Shown piece after piece: positions 33,176-48,200 of a stretch of DNA of 64,000 nucleotides (position 1 is its first letter; each line of letters starts with the position of its first letter). The translations under genes were made by a program, and so were the position numbers. The notes under the pieces were generated by a model. The model ran no database searches. It was not told the origin of the DNA and worked only from the letters and a program-made list of their open reading frames with translations. This DNA is from Balanoglossus misakiensis. Its lineage: Eukaryota; Hemichordata. Location of the stretch: assembly GCA_040954595.2 (NCBI GenBank), contig CM082585.2:5952001-6016000 (forward strand), in the 5' to 3' direction.

Positions 33176-36100
33176 AAATGAATTAGATTATTACAGTCCT
33201 AGTGACTTGTATATCGAATACAAAAGCTTATGATCAGTGATTTCTGGAAGTCATTATTGTCGACGGACGGCAGACGACGACTTATAATTAGCCTATCTGA
33301 TAAGCTCCGCGCCACTGACATGTCGACAATGGAGGAGGGGGAAAGGGGAGGGGGGGGGTATAATGTGATACTTGGAACCCAGTTCATCAATTTATCAAGT
33401 CATTGCATGTGCTTCCGACCAACCCTATTATAAACCCGCGGTACTTAACCATCTACCCACAATGCAAAATTGGAAAATTTGTCAAATTTCGTGTTTTTTA
33501 TCGTAGACGCAGATACTACATTTTATAATAAAACTATCCCAACCGACCTATCCGTATTGTCTATCTACTTTGTATCCAGAAACAGTTTTACAGGGCGTAC
33601 GATAATTGTTTTAACACAAAAATGTGTTTGATTTTTCCGCAATTGGCACCTGATGGACCCCACTTGAAATACATCATGAATTTGGCGCATGTTTTTTGTA
33701 TAAATGTCAAGATTCCACTGCGTCCAGTTCAATAGCTACTAAGGGGATGTTTCATTGAATAAATTTAAAGGGGAAATACTTAAATCTGTAAATCAAACAG
33801 GTTGGTCTCATGGTGTACTCTTGTTCTTCCCCCGGTTCTTTCATCCGTTCATGTGTTCTGTTTCCTCTGATATTGAATTCACGCTATGATTTCTCAAAGC
33901 ATCTTCTGAGTTCCAGCACGTAATGTTACCGAATGCATCAGTCTCCAAACATCCAAACGGTCTCCAATCGGTTGAACAACACAACGCCGTCTCCGAAAAA
34001 ATGTTACCGGCAGCACAGTGATGTGACCGCCGCCGAGTTTCGGAGAGCCCCCGTGATGAGCGTCGCCGCGTCGGGGGTACTTCAATTTGTCCACAGCTCA
34101 CACAGTCACGGCATATCCATGGCAACCAGACAGTAGAGCCAGAATACAGGCGCAGACTTATAAACCATCACCGGATAATGAATTTCTTGACTCGTCCCTT
34201 GAAATATCATCCAACCCGCATTGTGCGATGTAAGATCTATATTTTTGGGTCGTTGTAAGTTAATAGGCGGTGGCAAAATGTCGTCAGTTATATGACACCT
34301 GCAGAAACAAATGACAAGATAATACGCATTTCAAAAATACAATAATTGATGAAAGCAAGTGAAGAACTGCAACACATACATATATTGAGATTTCACAGCA
34401 GTAGACCAGTTTCTGCAGAGTGCGAGATCTTAATTACCGTTAATTACCGTAGCAGCGGGTTGCTAGCCAAGTAATACAAATCTAGCTATATAAGGTGTTA
34501 AGATTGTACAACGAATGCATATAATTTAAATATCAGTGGTGGATGAACAATAAGGGTGTACGTCATTAACATAGCGTTAGCTGTAGTAGCCGTACACCTG
34601 GGTATTTTGAATATTACGTAAGGGTTTTTGATTTTTGACTCTCGGCAAGGGCAGTCAAGTGGCGTGAGCCGACCAGAAAACAGACAAGTTGTACTCGGCC
34701 ATGAGCGACGGGGACTGGAATCTTGTAATCCACGTGGGAGCTCGGTGTTGAAGTTCAGCACGTCGGTATGTCCTGTTGGTTTGAATTCAGCGTTGCTCTC
34801 GGACTTAAAATGCATGTCTACGCCAGCAAATGTAAGTGAAGTGAACCTGTTACTTTCTTCTGAGAGGACTTCAGGAAAGAACTTTGTGAGAAAGCAGCAC
34901 GCCAGCGTGAACCATCGTCGGGTCGGTGCGGAGAACTCACGGAACACTGAATTATCGCGTCCGCTCACCACGTGTGTAATATTACCACGGAACTGATACA
35001 AGTTTCTTGAGGACATTACAATATTTCAGTAAGAACCCTAGTAACATTTAAGTTTCAGTGCTTGTACTATGATATTATTTTTCTTCCTGTGACAAATAGA
35101 TTCGCAGTGAAACATATAACTTTGGGTGTACTGTGTATCATTGTTGTTGCTGTCTTGGTTCGTAACAAAGGATAGAATAGGTTTAACAACAATAGGCCAT
35201 ATGTTTGGTTGTCCTATGTAACATGAGAAGTCCTCCCATATATACAGTGCCTGGCCACGCGAGATCTCACAGGATTCGAAAAATGGTCTATTCGTAAACG
35301 TCGACAGGCCCAGGCCAACTTTGGTTGCTATGGGAGTGTGTCTAGACCTCCCAAGACCCGATTCATGGCCGAATGCCGCGCCGGCGACATCAGATGACCT
35401 TACAGTGGGTGTATCACTGAATTGATCAAGGATTTTGCAGCGGAATTGAACTCAAATTTGACTGGTCCCAACACCGTTTCGCGTTTTTGTTTTAGCCCAA
35501 TTGTCGTTCAAAAATGTACAAATTTAGTCAACGATATAATTTACTTTGTGAATTTATAATCTGTGGTGCACAGTTCATATGAAACAGCTTGCGCTTATAC
35601 CTTCATAATCCCTACATATGTACAATATAGCATTACATTACAAAGGCGTTTTATCAGCAACCTTGTCCTCTTAGATCGCGGCGCATGCGCTAAATTCCAG
35701 ACAATGCCAACTTTCCGTTATAGTGAAAACCTTGGATTATTCACCTTTCCCGGCTTTATTAGGTTCATATACGAGCGATTATCAAAATGTCTTCTTTTCA
35801 TCAGAAGATATCGCAAGATACAGTGAATTTCACAAAATGGTTAAACGAGTATAAATTCCCATAACTGCCGAAAATTTTTGACAAATGTATCTCACAGTCA
35901 GATTGTCTAATTGTGGAGAGCTGGTCTCCCAACTCTGTGCATAATCATCAGAAATTCGTAGGGAATATAGTGCACACACAAAGTGCAAATTTTGAAATAC
36001 AGATAAACAGTAACGTCGACAATATCGGACGTTTAAACTACATGTATAAACCGAGACATCGTTTCAAGTCCTGCTTGGTATAGATAAAAAAATACTAACC

Positions 36101-39100
36101 TGGAAAATAACCTTTAGCAGACGGTTACCAATCCACCGCGACATCAAATTTCCAGATGATTATGATCTGATGTGGCTGGGACGATTCCACTTCTTGAGAA
36201 CCCCCTCCCCTCCCCCCTCCTCCAAAACCTCACCGCACTCCCAACCAGGACAGTCTGTGATCCAACCGTCCGTCGTCCGTTGTATTTATACCATCGGCAC
36301 AAATTTTCCAGTCATTCACCGTCGCCAGTGGACCGTGACACCGCCCACTGCTGGCATAACCTGGCCGTGACCGCCAAGGTGATGCGATTAAGTCACGTGA
36401 CCCGACGCCGCACGGTTTCGGTCGTTTGGAGACGGCATCACATTTCAGGTTCAGGGTCGGATGGCGTCATTTTGAAAACGTGTCAATCAAGACGTGACGT
36501 CAGATTTACCTTGTCTGCGCCCGAAACATTGTATAATGATAGTTCATTTTTTCTTAACTATTATACAGCTGAAGGCGATTTAGACTTTTTTGCGTTTCTT
36601 TTATGCTCGCTCCCGCGGGGGATTTATCAGCTGACAACCTTGTCTTTTGGGGGGGGGCGTCTCTATGTCCTCAGCCTTGACTTTGCGAGTCTTAAAACCG
36701 GTCACTGGAAAAGCGGTCATGGGCGTTGTAACATTGACATGTACGAATGCTGCGGAGAGACGGGTTGAGGTTCTTCCGCACCCTTTCTGGTGTCCCTGGC
36801 CGAAAAAGTCACGGTTAATTCCTAGCTGCAATGATTGTTAATTCCATGTCAAAATATTGCCCTGTGGTGATTTTTTTTCACTTGAACGACAAAATAACCA
36901 TAATAATGTTAAAAGTTGGCGACTTTGACACGATCGTTGACCTACAGTCTATCAAGATAGGTATAGGACATGATGATATTTTTTGAGGGACTGTGGCCCT
37001 TTAATGTTTGTCCGCGTCTCTGGACGTATCTATATTCACGGTCACTCCACACATGCAGGACCGTGCCATAAACTACGCCATTCTCACATGAAATTGTACC
37101 CAGAAATTATATTTTAAGTAGCGAGGAACTCAAGACACTTCATGCTGAGTTGCAAATATCTTTTCCTACTACATGTAGTAGGCGACCGCCATCGACCAGG
37201 TGTTAGAACCCTTACAAATGTATTTCCCCGCGTGAGGGCGTCTACGCGCTTTAGGGGAGAACCATTTGATTTCGGGGGGGGGGAGAGATTTGTTATCAGA
37301 TGGTGCGGGGGAACGATGTTCTTCTGCAATGCCTTGAGAAAAAAGTTGGCCTGGCATTAGAAAAAATCCTGTAATATTTGGCTGAAAAAATGGCTGACAT
37401 ACTGAAATCTCCCTCGAAATCAAATGGTTCTTCCATTATGGTAGAATTTTTGAACAAGACGACCTTCTTTGTGAAAAATGTGTCGGAAATTAACTGAAGA
37501 CAAGTAGGTTGGATAAATATGTTTAATTTATTAATTCATTGGAATCAAATTACAATTAAGTATTTCTTTATGGCAGTTGAGAATTCAAGACAATGCACGC
37601 TGAATTGGCAAAAATAATCAGAATTGATTTTACTTTTATGTTGTACATTATGGCAGTTTTTTTTTCAGAATAAAAAATACAAAACGCAACGTCCCCACAA
37701 ATTATTTACATTATTTAGTCAGTATTTTTTTAAAGCAATAGAAGGCGAGGTGACAGGGAAGAAAATGTTTAACCGGAAATCAGAACCAACAAAGGGACAA
37801 AAACAGTTAAAGTCACATAAACACAAAAAAGGAGAAAAGCACAGAAAATTGGCAGTGCCGGATAAAATTTATCACGAGACAACCTGAGTCCAAATGTTTT
37901 TGCATTAATCTATGTTGGATCACCCGAGCCAGATCAAATCTTTGCATCGGATCAAATTATTACCATATGATCAAAACCAGTAACCTTATCAATTATGAAG
38001 CCAAATCAAATCAAATCAAGAGCAGACAATCATGCAAATCAGCGAAAAAATATGCAAAATATGAAAAATATGCAAATTGCTAATTAAGTATGCATTCTGA
38101 GCACACAAAACACCACAAAAAACACTAGCACATAAACAACATAGAAAAACTGATTTGGCCACAAGAATGGAACCAAGCTAAAGGCAGTGTTATATTAAAG
38201 TCATAACGACGTACTCATAGGTTTTACTAAACCACAGCACATGTTGCTGTGATATTTCCACTTTTTACTTCAGACACCGGAAAATAATAACTAAACAGTT
38301 TTGACATTTTTCATGCACATTTGGACATGATGGATGGAATGAAACACTTGAAATGAAAAAAAGAGATAATAAAATGGAAGAACTAATACAAACAACTGAT
38401 TACACATTCAGTTCAAACAATCACAGACAATAAATATTTCAGTTATGAATCATATCAATTCTATTGTGATAAAACAGATTATGAAATATTTCTTGTATTA
38501 TTTTATACATTTATATTACTATCAAAACACTATATGTTTCAAATATATATACGAAAATAAGGCACTGAAGTTTGATGGAATGGTGATCTTTAAAACTCTT
38601 CCAATTTTTTTTTCATTCTGGATCAGTCAGAAAAACATTGAAAACGCCGAACTCGCAAGAATTAACTCCCCCTTTTAGACATTTTTACAAAGTCTGGCAT
38701 ATTACAAAGCTAACTTCCGTCAATTTTGATGTTCAGGACAGACATGGTGAATGGTACATCGGCAAAGTCCCACACTGTAACCATGCAACAATCACAGCCC
38801 CCGGTGAAGGGATGTGAACAACATAGATGGTACATGGGTGTGCTCCATCTGACTGTATTTTGCAAAGGCTCCCTGTACATTCAGTATTCTGTGTCTTGAT
38901 ACAACATTGTCTCAAGTCAAGTAAACACTTTCTTCCTCGCGTCTTCGTTTATGATTTCGCATTGTTACCCATTGACAGGATTGTCCCTGCAACAAACTTT
39001 ATCAGGAACTGACCTGTGCTAAAATTCAGCCATCATGTAACATCTGAAGCAACTAAGTACAAAAAATGCCTCAATTAAGTATTATGCAACTCTAGCGTAA

Positions 39101-39284
39101 CAAGATTGGATACATGTACTTTCATTTCATAGTTTACGTAAACTTATTGAATTGTACCCAAAACCGTACATAAACCATGCATCGTAGCATTGTGACCAAC
39201 ATACATCATACTCCCTATCTTTGTGACCAAAAGTAACACCATACTCCCTAGCTTTGTGACCGACCGACCAACATCGACAATTCT

Positions 39285-42200
39285 TTACTTCCATACACTT
39301 GACGTCCGTATCCCTTTCCTGACTCCGTGCACAGACACTTTCTTCTCTTTTTGTTGATGAGTGGTTGCCTTGGTGATTGGTCCCTTACCGTGCGGACACA
39401 GCTGTACATTGGGCTGAGGTGCTCTCAGCTGATTGGTTGGTCTGGATCCTGGCTGCTGTCTGATTGGCTGTCTGCTTGGGATCTGAAAAGATATTGAGTG
39501 ACATTATGCATACATTTTTTTTATGCACACAGCAACCCTATATGTAACTGTTCACAAAGTAAAGCATCTCTAATTCTACTCTACATTTTGTATCAATAAT
39601 ATTAATTACAAAATGGATACTGCAGTCATTATCAATAATCTCAGAACATCTATCAGCATAGGATTAACATGCAAGAAAGTCAAGTGTCAATCCCCACAAA
39701 ACATTAGACCATGACTTTTCCCTGTTACATTCCACGTCAGAACCATCACCTACCATATGATAGTAAATTTTAAGGTATATCTAAAAACCCTTTCACCACC
39801 AAATTTTGGTATCACCCCATTGTTTTTGGACCTATCTACTCATAAATGAGGGTTAAAGGGTTAAGCCAACAACTGCAAGACAGGTCACTTTGCCAAGGCA
39901 TGCAGAGACTGTTACCAGACTTGTAATGGGATGAAGACAACATGCATAGCAAAAGTAAGAGGGTCTTGTATATAAAAACGAATAACAGAATTATAGATCA
40001 AGAGATTGAAACTCACAAGTCATCAGTCTGTAAGTGAAGAAGATGGCAAACATGAAAGAATAGGACGGAAGATACATTTAATGTTTATACGATACTGCTG
40101 GATTATCACAGAAATATGAAAACATGAAAGGAGTTAAAACAATTTTTCACAGGTTTATAACACCTAATATATATGTCACTGACATTCTAGGATTTCAAGA
40201 CTGAGTATTCAATAAATAATTGTGGTCTCATCTTGAAAGAATGAAACATCTTCTCGTGCTGACACGTACCTGTTGTTGTCTTCCTTTTGGCATTTGGTTG
40301 CCAAGGTTACGCCTTGCTTTCGGCACCCCAGTCTGTGGTTGTTTCTGTTTCTGTTCGTTTTGCTCTCTGTGAAAAGAAAAGTAAAGTTGTTACTCATATT
40401 TCAGGGACGCATGTCTTTCAAACCTTCTGTTTAGTACCTAAGATTGTTATCATGCAATAATTTGAAGGAAAAAACAGCCATTCGGTTCCTCAGGGTAATT
40501 TATAATTATTTACAATTCAAATTTTCTCCCTGGGGTAATATGGTGTGTGTTGAGCTGTCATTACTGACAATTCAGCATACTTCATTGAGCAGAACAACAT
40601 AAAAATCTTTCAAAGAAAATAAAAGAACCAAAATAATGTGACAGTTAAAGTATTTTCACTTACAGTATCTGTGGAATTTCTCTCAGGTACGTAAACAGCT
40701 CATTGGCTGTCGGTAGACTTTCTGGCTTCTGATTGGTTGACTCTTGACCATCTGGTTGGTTCAGACTCTCCTGTTTCCTGTATAATTCCAACAGCCTCGA
40801 TATTTCAGCCACCTGCACTGGTGTCAGTACGCCTTGTGGCTGTGGTTTATCAGATGCTGCTGCAAAGTTAATATCCATAGATGTCAATCGAAGATACCAG
40901 TTGGTTGAGGAAAGACGTTTGTGTTTACAGTATCATAATCACTATATGCATACATAAACATATTGTGATGTTGAATTATTGAACTACGAAAAACTTCCTG
41001 GTTTTATTTGGAAGAAACATTACAAGACTTACTTGTGACATCTTTAGTTGGTGATTGATACATATCTGAATTCTGACTTGGTGGAAGCTTGGCTTTCTCC
41101 TTCAGATCCGTTTCTTCTTTCCGTAGTGTGGGTGCTACCGTAGGTTTGTGGCTCTGTACGGAAGGCTGGTGGTTTGTGTCTCTGGTGGGGAAGTTGTTTC
41201 CGCGGACTGGCATTCCTGGGTTGTGTCGGGTCTCTGCGCTGCCATCCGTGGTTGGTCTGCTCGGTGGGTTCGTGTACGGTTGGTGGTGCATGCCTCCCAT
41301 GTTGATCTCCCGGACGGCCTTCTTGATCGGACAGCTGCCTGTGGATGTGTCTGTCGGACAGGAAGATGGGATTTATCAAGGGGTCGGACAAGTCTACAGC
41401 TAGTCAATCCCAACGTTCAGATTGACCCAGAATTTTGATGTGCATGGGTTCATACAAAAACAAGAGAAACAGGTCCCAAAGGATTCAACTGTACACACTG
41501 CAGTTAACCTTGAAAGCCATTTAGTTCATCTTCACAAAGAACTGAACGTCACATCTGAAGCAAGGTCATCCATATTTTACCTGACTTGGCAGATCTTGCA
41601 GAATACTGTTCCGGTTCTCCGCTGCTTTCATCACTCTGTTGATCCAACGGCGATCCTGGTGACCTATCAAGTAGCTGTAAAAAAAAGGGATCATATTAAA
41701 TGCTTTTCATATCGTATGAAAACAACGGATCAAAAATCTGTTAAATTCAGTAGAATTCAGTATCTGCAGAATCAGGTTTATGATCACTGAACATTGTCAA
41801 ATACTCACTCTAATGATATGGTTGTTAACAATCTTGGTAGATCAGACATACATGTAGTTTGCCAGACTTACCATTTTGATGTAATACTGCAGTTCATTTT
41901 GTTTGTCTTCTGTGTCCTGGAATCTGACAGGCACTTCATCATACTGCCCACTGTAAAAAAAAAGATAATTCATTTTAAATGGTAAATTTGTTGATTCAAA
42001 ATAAATTAAGGACAAGGAAACTAATTAATTTGATGCTAATTCCCCAAATACTGTTGAATTTTCATAAAATATATCTCAATGCTGATACACGTATATGATC
42101 CAAGGTAAAGATACCACATCAAATATGGCTGCCAGTCGGCCATTTTGTTTTGTATCACACCAATTCAAACACACTAGCCTGTAGGACAATTTCTGCATCA

Positions 42201-45200
42201 ATGATTTGAGATAAATGTACAACTATGTACTCTGTAAACTAAAGAAGCTGTGCCATGTTTTTTTAACATTTAAAACTTCACTATTTAATTATTTTTAAAG
42301 CTGTATGAATTTTTACCAGTGAAAACTTACTGTGTATTTTCTAGGGGTCCAGCTGACAGCACACTGTAATCCGCTTTACTGTCTCTGCCATGTACAGTAG
42401 AATACCCATGATTCTCTTCCCCAGATCTGCCATCGTGGTACGACTGCATGCCATGATGCTGCATGGTGTCATCATCAACTTCTTCATTCCAAGTGTTTAC
42501 TACGGAAGGTCAATAAAAATTGCCAAATTTTCAAAAAAATTCACCTATTGGAGATATAAACTATAAACTATGGAAGGTTGATAAAATTTGCCAAAACTTA
42601 AAAAAAAATAACTTTTGGAGATATAACAGTACGATTAAGAACAAGTGATAGACTGAACAGCAGCCAAGCACAGACATGAACAGAAATTCAACATTGCAAT
42701 GTCTGAATACGAAAACAATGCATGCATCCATCTTTGCGCAAGAAAATACTATCATGAGCTCTGCTTATTCTTTATACATGTACTGCAAAATAATACTTTT
42801 ACATGGAAAGCAATTTAATGTTCATGATCGTTTTTTATTTCTTTATTACAAGGGTCTCTACCTGTTTCCATGGTATTATTGTGCTGCTCCAATGGATAGA
42901 AGCTATCATCTTTTTGCAAGATACTCGGACCATGTACATCCATCTCATTTATATCTCTGTCCTGTTTATCTGTGTACATCCCCTCTTTTGCTACACTCCC
43001 CCACAGTTCATGATTTCTGGGCTTGTCTTGGATATCCCTGCTGTAGCTGTGTTCACGTTCTCTTGTGTCTTCCTTTGGTATTTGTTGGTTTTGTGGCCTC
43101 TGTCGGTAGTGGGCGTCGGAAAACTGCTGGTGTGGATGGGTGGGGCGGTGAAGAACAGGTTCTTGGTAGCTCTGGGGGTTGGAACGCCTGCTTGGGGATA
43201 AATTGGATGAACCTGTATTCAGAGATTAAAAAGGAAAACAGGTAAAGTTTTTGAAGAAGCCAATCTTGAGAATAAGATGTTATTTTGTTATGTATATATA
43301 CATGTACTGTAAATATATGTACTGTAATATAGATACATGTACTGTAATGTGTACTGTAGTGTTCAAACAAGCCAGTCATGTTGGTTATATGCAAATGATG
43401 GCAAAATTGACATGCTGAACTTGTACAAGTCAACTTGCTTTGAAGTAAACTGTAGTTGATACAGAGAGCAAAAAATTCTGAAATCATAACCTAAAGTCGC
43501 AGCTATTCTCTAATCAGTTTAAGCTGAATGCCATGACAAAAGAAAGTCCCACCTTGCCACGCTGGTGGTTCTTCCGATATCGTCGTAAGACCGGTTGAAT
43601 ACTGGGCGTGGTTATCGTTCCTATTCTCGTATTCGTAATCCAGTCCGATGTCGTCGTCTTGGTACTCGGGCCGTCCCGGGGCAGTCTGGTAACGGAAGTC
43701 AGGATGGCCGGTTGTCCTACCCTGGTACGCGTCGGTTGTCGCGAACAAGCCGGCGGTATCTGCCAGCTGACTCAGCTCACTGAGTATACCACTGCTGATG
43801 CCACTGAGGTTGGCGTTCTGTCCAGCTGCCTGGGGATGCCAAAATCACACAAACGATTCAGAGATTGATTTATATACTGTAAAACACTTTATTTTCGCGA
43901 GCAATTAATTTTCGCCAAATACGCGAGAGCCAAAATAGCGTGAAAATAAAAAGTCGCGTAATTTTTTTTTAAGGTAGCGATACAGTGAATGAAAAAAGAG
44001 AATGTGAAAATTAATACTCGCGAAACAGTGGCCTCTCTCGATATCGCAAAAATTTTGACTCGCGAAAATAAAGTGTTTTACAGTAGATAACAGTCAGAAT
44101 GCACGAGGGGAACTGGTTTTCTGCTGCAACGACTCACAACTCCATATTTGGGCTCTATTTTCAAGTCTCTTTCTAGACAAAATTATTGTACAACATAGAG
44201 GCATGTACAGCAGAACCTTCTGAAACCGAACCGTCTAATCTGGAAACCTGTCTTTCCAATGTACTGACCATTTTTTACCCCATCCCTTTGACATAAAACG
44301 ACATGTTCAAAGAACCTCTATAAACCGGACACCTCTGCAAACTGAAATTTCTTCAGTCCCTTTGGTGTTTGGTTTAGACAGGTTTTACTGTATCTGTAGT
44401 TCCTAAACAGATATAAACTTGGTTTTGATACCTTCCAGAGTGACTGCGATGTTGATAGATACGGTCCACCGAGTAACATCAGTGCTTCATTGCAGTGTGA
44501 CTGCATCAAGGTCTGCAACTTGGCGACCAATTCTGATCTGAAAGAACGCAAAACATTCAAAGGTTGAGATACAGAACTTTGAAAGAGTGTTGAATTAACT
44601 GTGGTATTCAGAGTTCACAAATTGCTGAAAATAGCAACTATTGAGAAAACCAAATTTGGGAAACTCGCAGACAAGTTGAAATTATGAGTAGAAATTATCA
44701 AACGTTCTAAAATTGCATAAAGGACAGTGCTTACTTGTGTAGTTCCATCTTCTGTTTGGCTTTCTGTAAGTCTGCGATCTCCATTCTGCAATCTTCAAGT
44801 CTACAATGCACCAAAGAAACAAACTATATCATAGAGTCGAATACAAAATATTCTATCATTGTATCAATCAATGGACAGTGGCAGGCCTGGGATGATGTTT
44901 AATTTTATAGAGAAATTTATTTTTTGGAATGCATAGTATATTTCAACATGTTTACAATCTGGACATGTTCATAGATGTTAAAATTTCTCTGAAAATAATG
45001 CAATAACTCAGTTTTGATGTACACACCTCCCTTCATACTCTTGCATGGTGGCTTTCAATCGTGCATCTTTCTTCGTCAACTCGAGCTCCGAATCCAACCT
45101 TCTCTGTTCCAAATCGTCGTGGTGTCTCTCGGTCATTTCCTGTATTTGCCTATGATTGGCTTCTCGGATTTCGGCCTCAGTGGTTGCCAACTTCTCATGC

Positions 45201-48200
45201 AAATCAGCAAGGCTGTCGGCCATCTTGGGAACGAAAAGAAACAAAATTGAACATTGGAAATGCAGAACTGGCAGCCCAATATTCACCTACATTGTACTCT
45301 GTCCACATATGTAAAAATGATCACTTTGTATCCTCTTTCATATACCCAGAAATAAAAGGGTTCACTGGACAAGTATAACCAATCATATTTTGTGTAACAA
45401 ATACACAACCAATCATATTTTGTGTATCAGAAGTTTGCTGGATAACAATGCCCAATCATGTTTCCTGTAACAAAAAAGTTTGCCGGAAAGTAATAACCAA
45501 TCATATTTTGTGTAACAAAGGTTTGCTGGACATGAAAACCAAATCATGACTTTACCAGTTTTTCCATGGCAGACTGGTGTTCAGACTCCATCTTGGATTG
45601 TGTGGCTTCGTGTCTAGCTTCCAGTAAACTAATCTCCATTTTCAAATTTTCCTGTTTTAGAAAGAAAATGAATATGTTATATGTGAACTAGATTATTCTT
45701 ATTTTCCTCAAGCAAATGTGGTTGCCTTGCTTAAACAGTTCACAAATCTAATTTTTATCATTTCAACAATACTTTCAATACTACTAATTGAGATATTGCA
45801 AAATATATATGCACAAAGCTGTATTTCAATTGGACCACAAATTGCCAGTTCGTACATCGTCAACATTCTAAAACATCCAAAAAATATCCATTGATCATTG
45901 CTTTATTGTGCCTGTCAATAAGATTTAAATATAATTTCTATTAGGGATCCAACATTTACATAACCATATTACCTTATCTCTCTTGGCAGTATCCAATTCC
46001 ATTTTCACTTTGTCAAGTTCAGTTTGTACTGACGACAGCACCATCTGCAAATCGTCTGCTATTCTCTTCTCTCTCTCCAAGTTTTTCTGAATAAAAAAAA
46101 AACATTAGCTTTAACAGTTCATGCAAAGTTGCATTGTCATTGACCAATCAATAACTTTAGTACAAAAATGACACCACACACCTAGCGCAGGACGATTCAA
46201 TACAATTGGGTATAGTCTCATTTACCTTTTCTTGATTCATGGAAGTGAAATGTTCTTCTGTGACTTTTGAGAGTTTTTCCTGCAATTCCTCCTCCACATT
46301 ATGCCAACGTTCGCGTTCCTGAAGGGGAAAAAAACGGAATCATTCCATAATACCAAAATTTCACGGTAAATTGAAGAATGAAACTTGTCTATTGATGACA
46401 ACTCTTGCAGGATACATACCTGATTCAAAGTTCTTCCAAGTTCTTCCACCTGTTTTTCCAATTTCTCATTTTTCTTCACTGCCCTATATTTGTCATCCTC
46501 CAGTTTTTCCATCCTCTTCCTTTCTTTCTCAATGGCTTTCAGAGTTTCGTTTCTCTCGATGTTTATCTTTTGCATCTTTTGAAAACAAGAGAGTGAACAC
46601 TATGATAGCAATACGTGGAATATTTCTTTCTGGTTTCTAAACAATATGTGAAACACATTTGAAGAAACAACACAAGCCAGATTTTTCCTTTTTAATAAAA
46701 ATCTGAGACATTATAGATTGCATAACAGCACATTTTCCTTGTGTCTTGGCTCTGAGGTATATTATTATGGAAAATGTTTGACAAGAGTAATTGACAACAC
46801 CCTATACCATACCTGTGTTTCTCTTTCAGATTCTGCACGTGAAGCCCTCAGCTGTTCTTTAGTCAATTGTTCAACGGCCTGTGATAGCTCCGACTCAAGT
46901 TTTCTCAGCAGCTGACGAGGAAACAGACATGGTCGAATTGAGTGGCAGGACTTTACGAAGGGAGGGGTTGTCATGGAGAACTACAAATAGCAGGCTGTCA
47001 TGGTAACATGAAGTAACATGGGGGATAGTCAATGACAGTGGAGGGGGGTGGTACTAGTTTTGTTTACCTCTTGTTGTCTTGTATTTGTTGACTCAAATTT
47101 TTCCTTTTCAATTCTCAGTTTCTCGATAAACACGGTCTTCTCACTCTCATGTTTTTTCCATCCGTCAACCACTCTGGCAAGTGTCTTCGGAGAAAACAAA
47201 ATAATTCAGTTTAAAAATAAGGATACATTGTAGTGAAGTGTAATATGTGATATCACTGATCATAGCAAAGCCGTATTTACCAAGTTAATTTACCTGCTTT
47301 TTACCTGTACATGTACATGTATGCAAGTTCAGAACCATGTCACTACAACAAACCGATCAATATAAAATACTGTAATGTGGATAACAGAAAGTCATGGTGT
47401 ATCAGTGTATTATAGGCTAGAAGAACACATGGACAGAAATTGCAATAAACTACTCAGAATTGAAGATTCCTTTACCTTGTCTAGCTGTTCTATCATGACG
47501 TCTTTTTTCCGGTCTGTGGACACGGCTACTGCCAACTGTTGCTGCACTTCGAGTAACTTGCTCTGCAGTTGTTGAATCTGTTTCTCACAATGCTGAGGGG
47601 ATATGGAAGATGGAAATATTACTCAAGGTTCAGGGGAGCACAAGATCGGTAATCACAGTGTGACACTTTTTGATAAGTTTACTGAAATGGCCAATGTTTC
47701 ATATAGATTGAAACACTGAAGGATTCAAATATTGTAGGGTGATTCATACATGTAGTGTAAAATGATGACAATTTTTATACGAGGGGTCATTTGATATCCC
47801 TCTGATTAATTTAAACTCTTCCAACCCCCAAGTAAAGTAGAGGAAGGAGAATATCCTCTCTCGAATTTTAACATCTTAGAGAGGTATATATGATTACTTT
47901 TGGAATGAATCATAATGGTACAGCCAAACAGAAGAAAGCATTATGCATTAAACACAACAATGATGACCAATTTCTGCTAACATTGACTTAGATCATGACG
48001 GTCAAAAAATTGCCGGGAGACAACCGATAACCTACCTTTCTCCGGAACATTTCCTTTTCCACTCTCTCCCTCAACAGCTGGTTCTCCGTGTACAGCGTCG
48101 TGTCCGTGGTCCGGCTGGATCTGGACGAGGAAGGATTCCACCATTTGGACGACAATCCCATTCCGCTGTCGTATCCCAGGGTGCCGAGCGGCGAGACATC

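Larger units (their letters stand above)
27187..39284. other. 12-kb intergenic region, no gene supported
   Basis: Mostly AT-rich sequence with a (TC)n array (27645-27726), a degenerate ~135-bp tandem repeat (about 32690-33175) and GC-richer patches near 33.85-34.15, 34.5-35.0, 35.25-35.4 and 36.1-36.8 kb. Those patches carry open frames on both strands that match nothing I know. Part of the right end (below 39284) is presumably the CNTROB 3' UTR; its end is not placed. Confidence 0.6.

Noticed and set aside
34498-35016. 172-codon minus-strand open frame
   Set aside because: No recognised domain, and an equally open frame lies on the opposite strand, so coding direction cannot be supported.
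36172-36768. 198-codon plus-strand open frame
   Set aside because: It starts at a non-ATG codon, resembles no known family and lacks splice or signal evidence; kept only as part of a composition finding.
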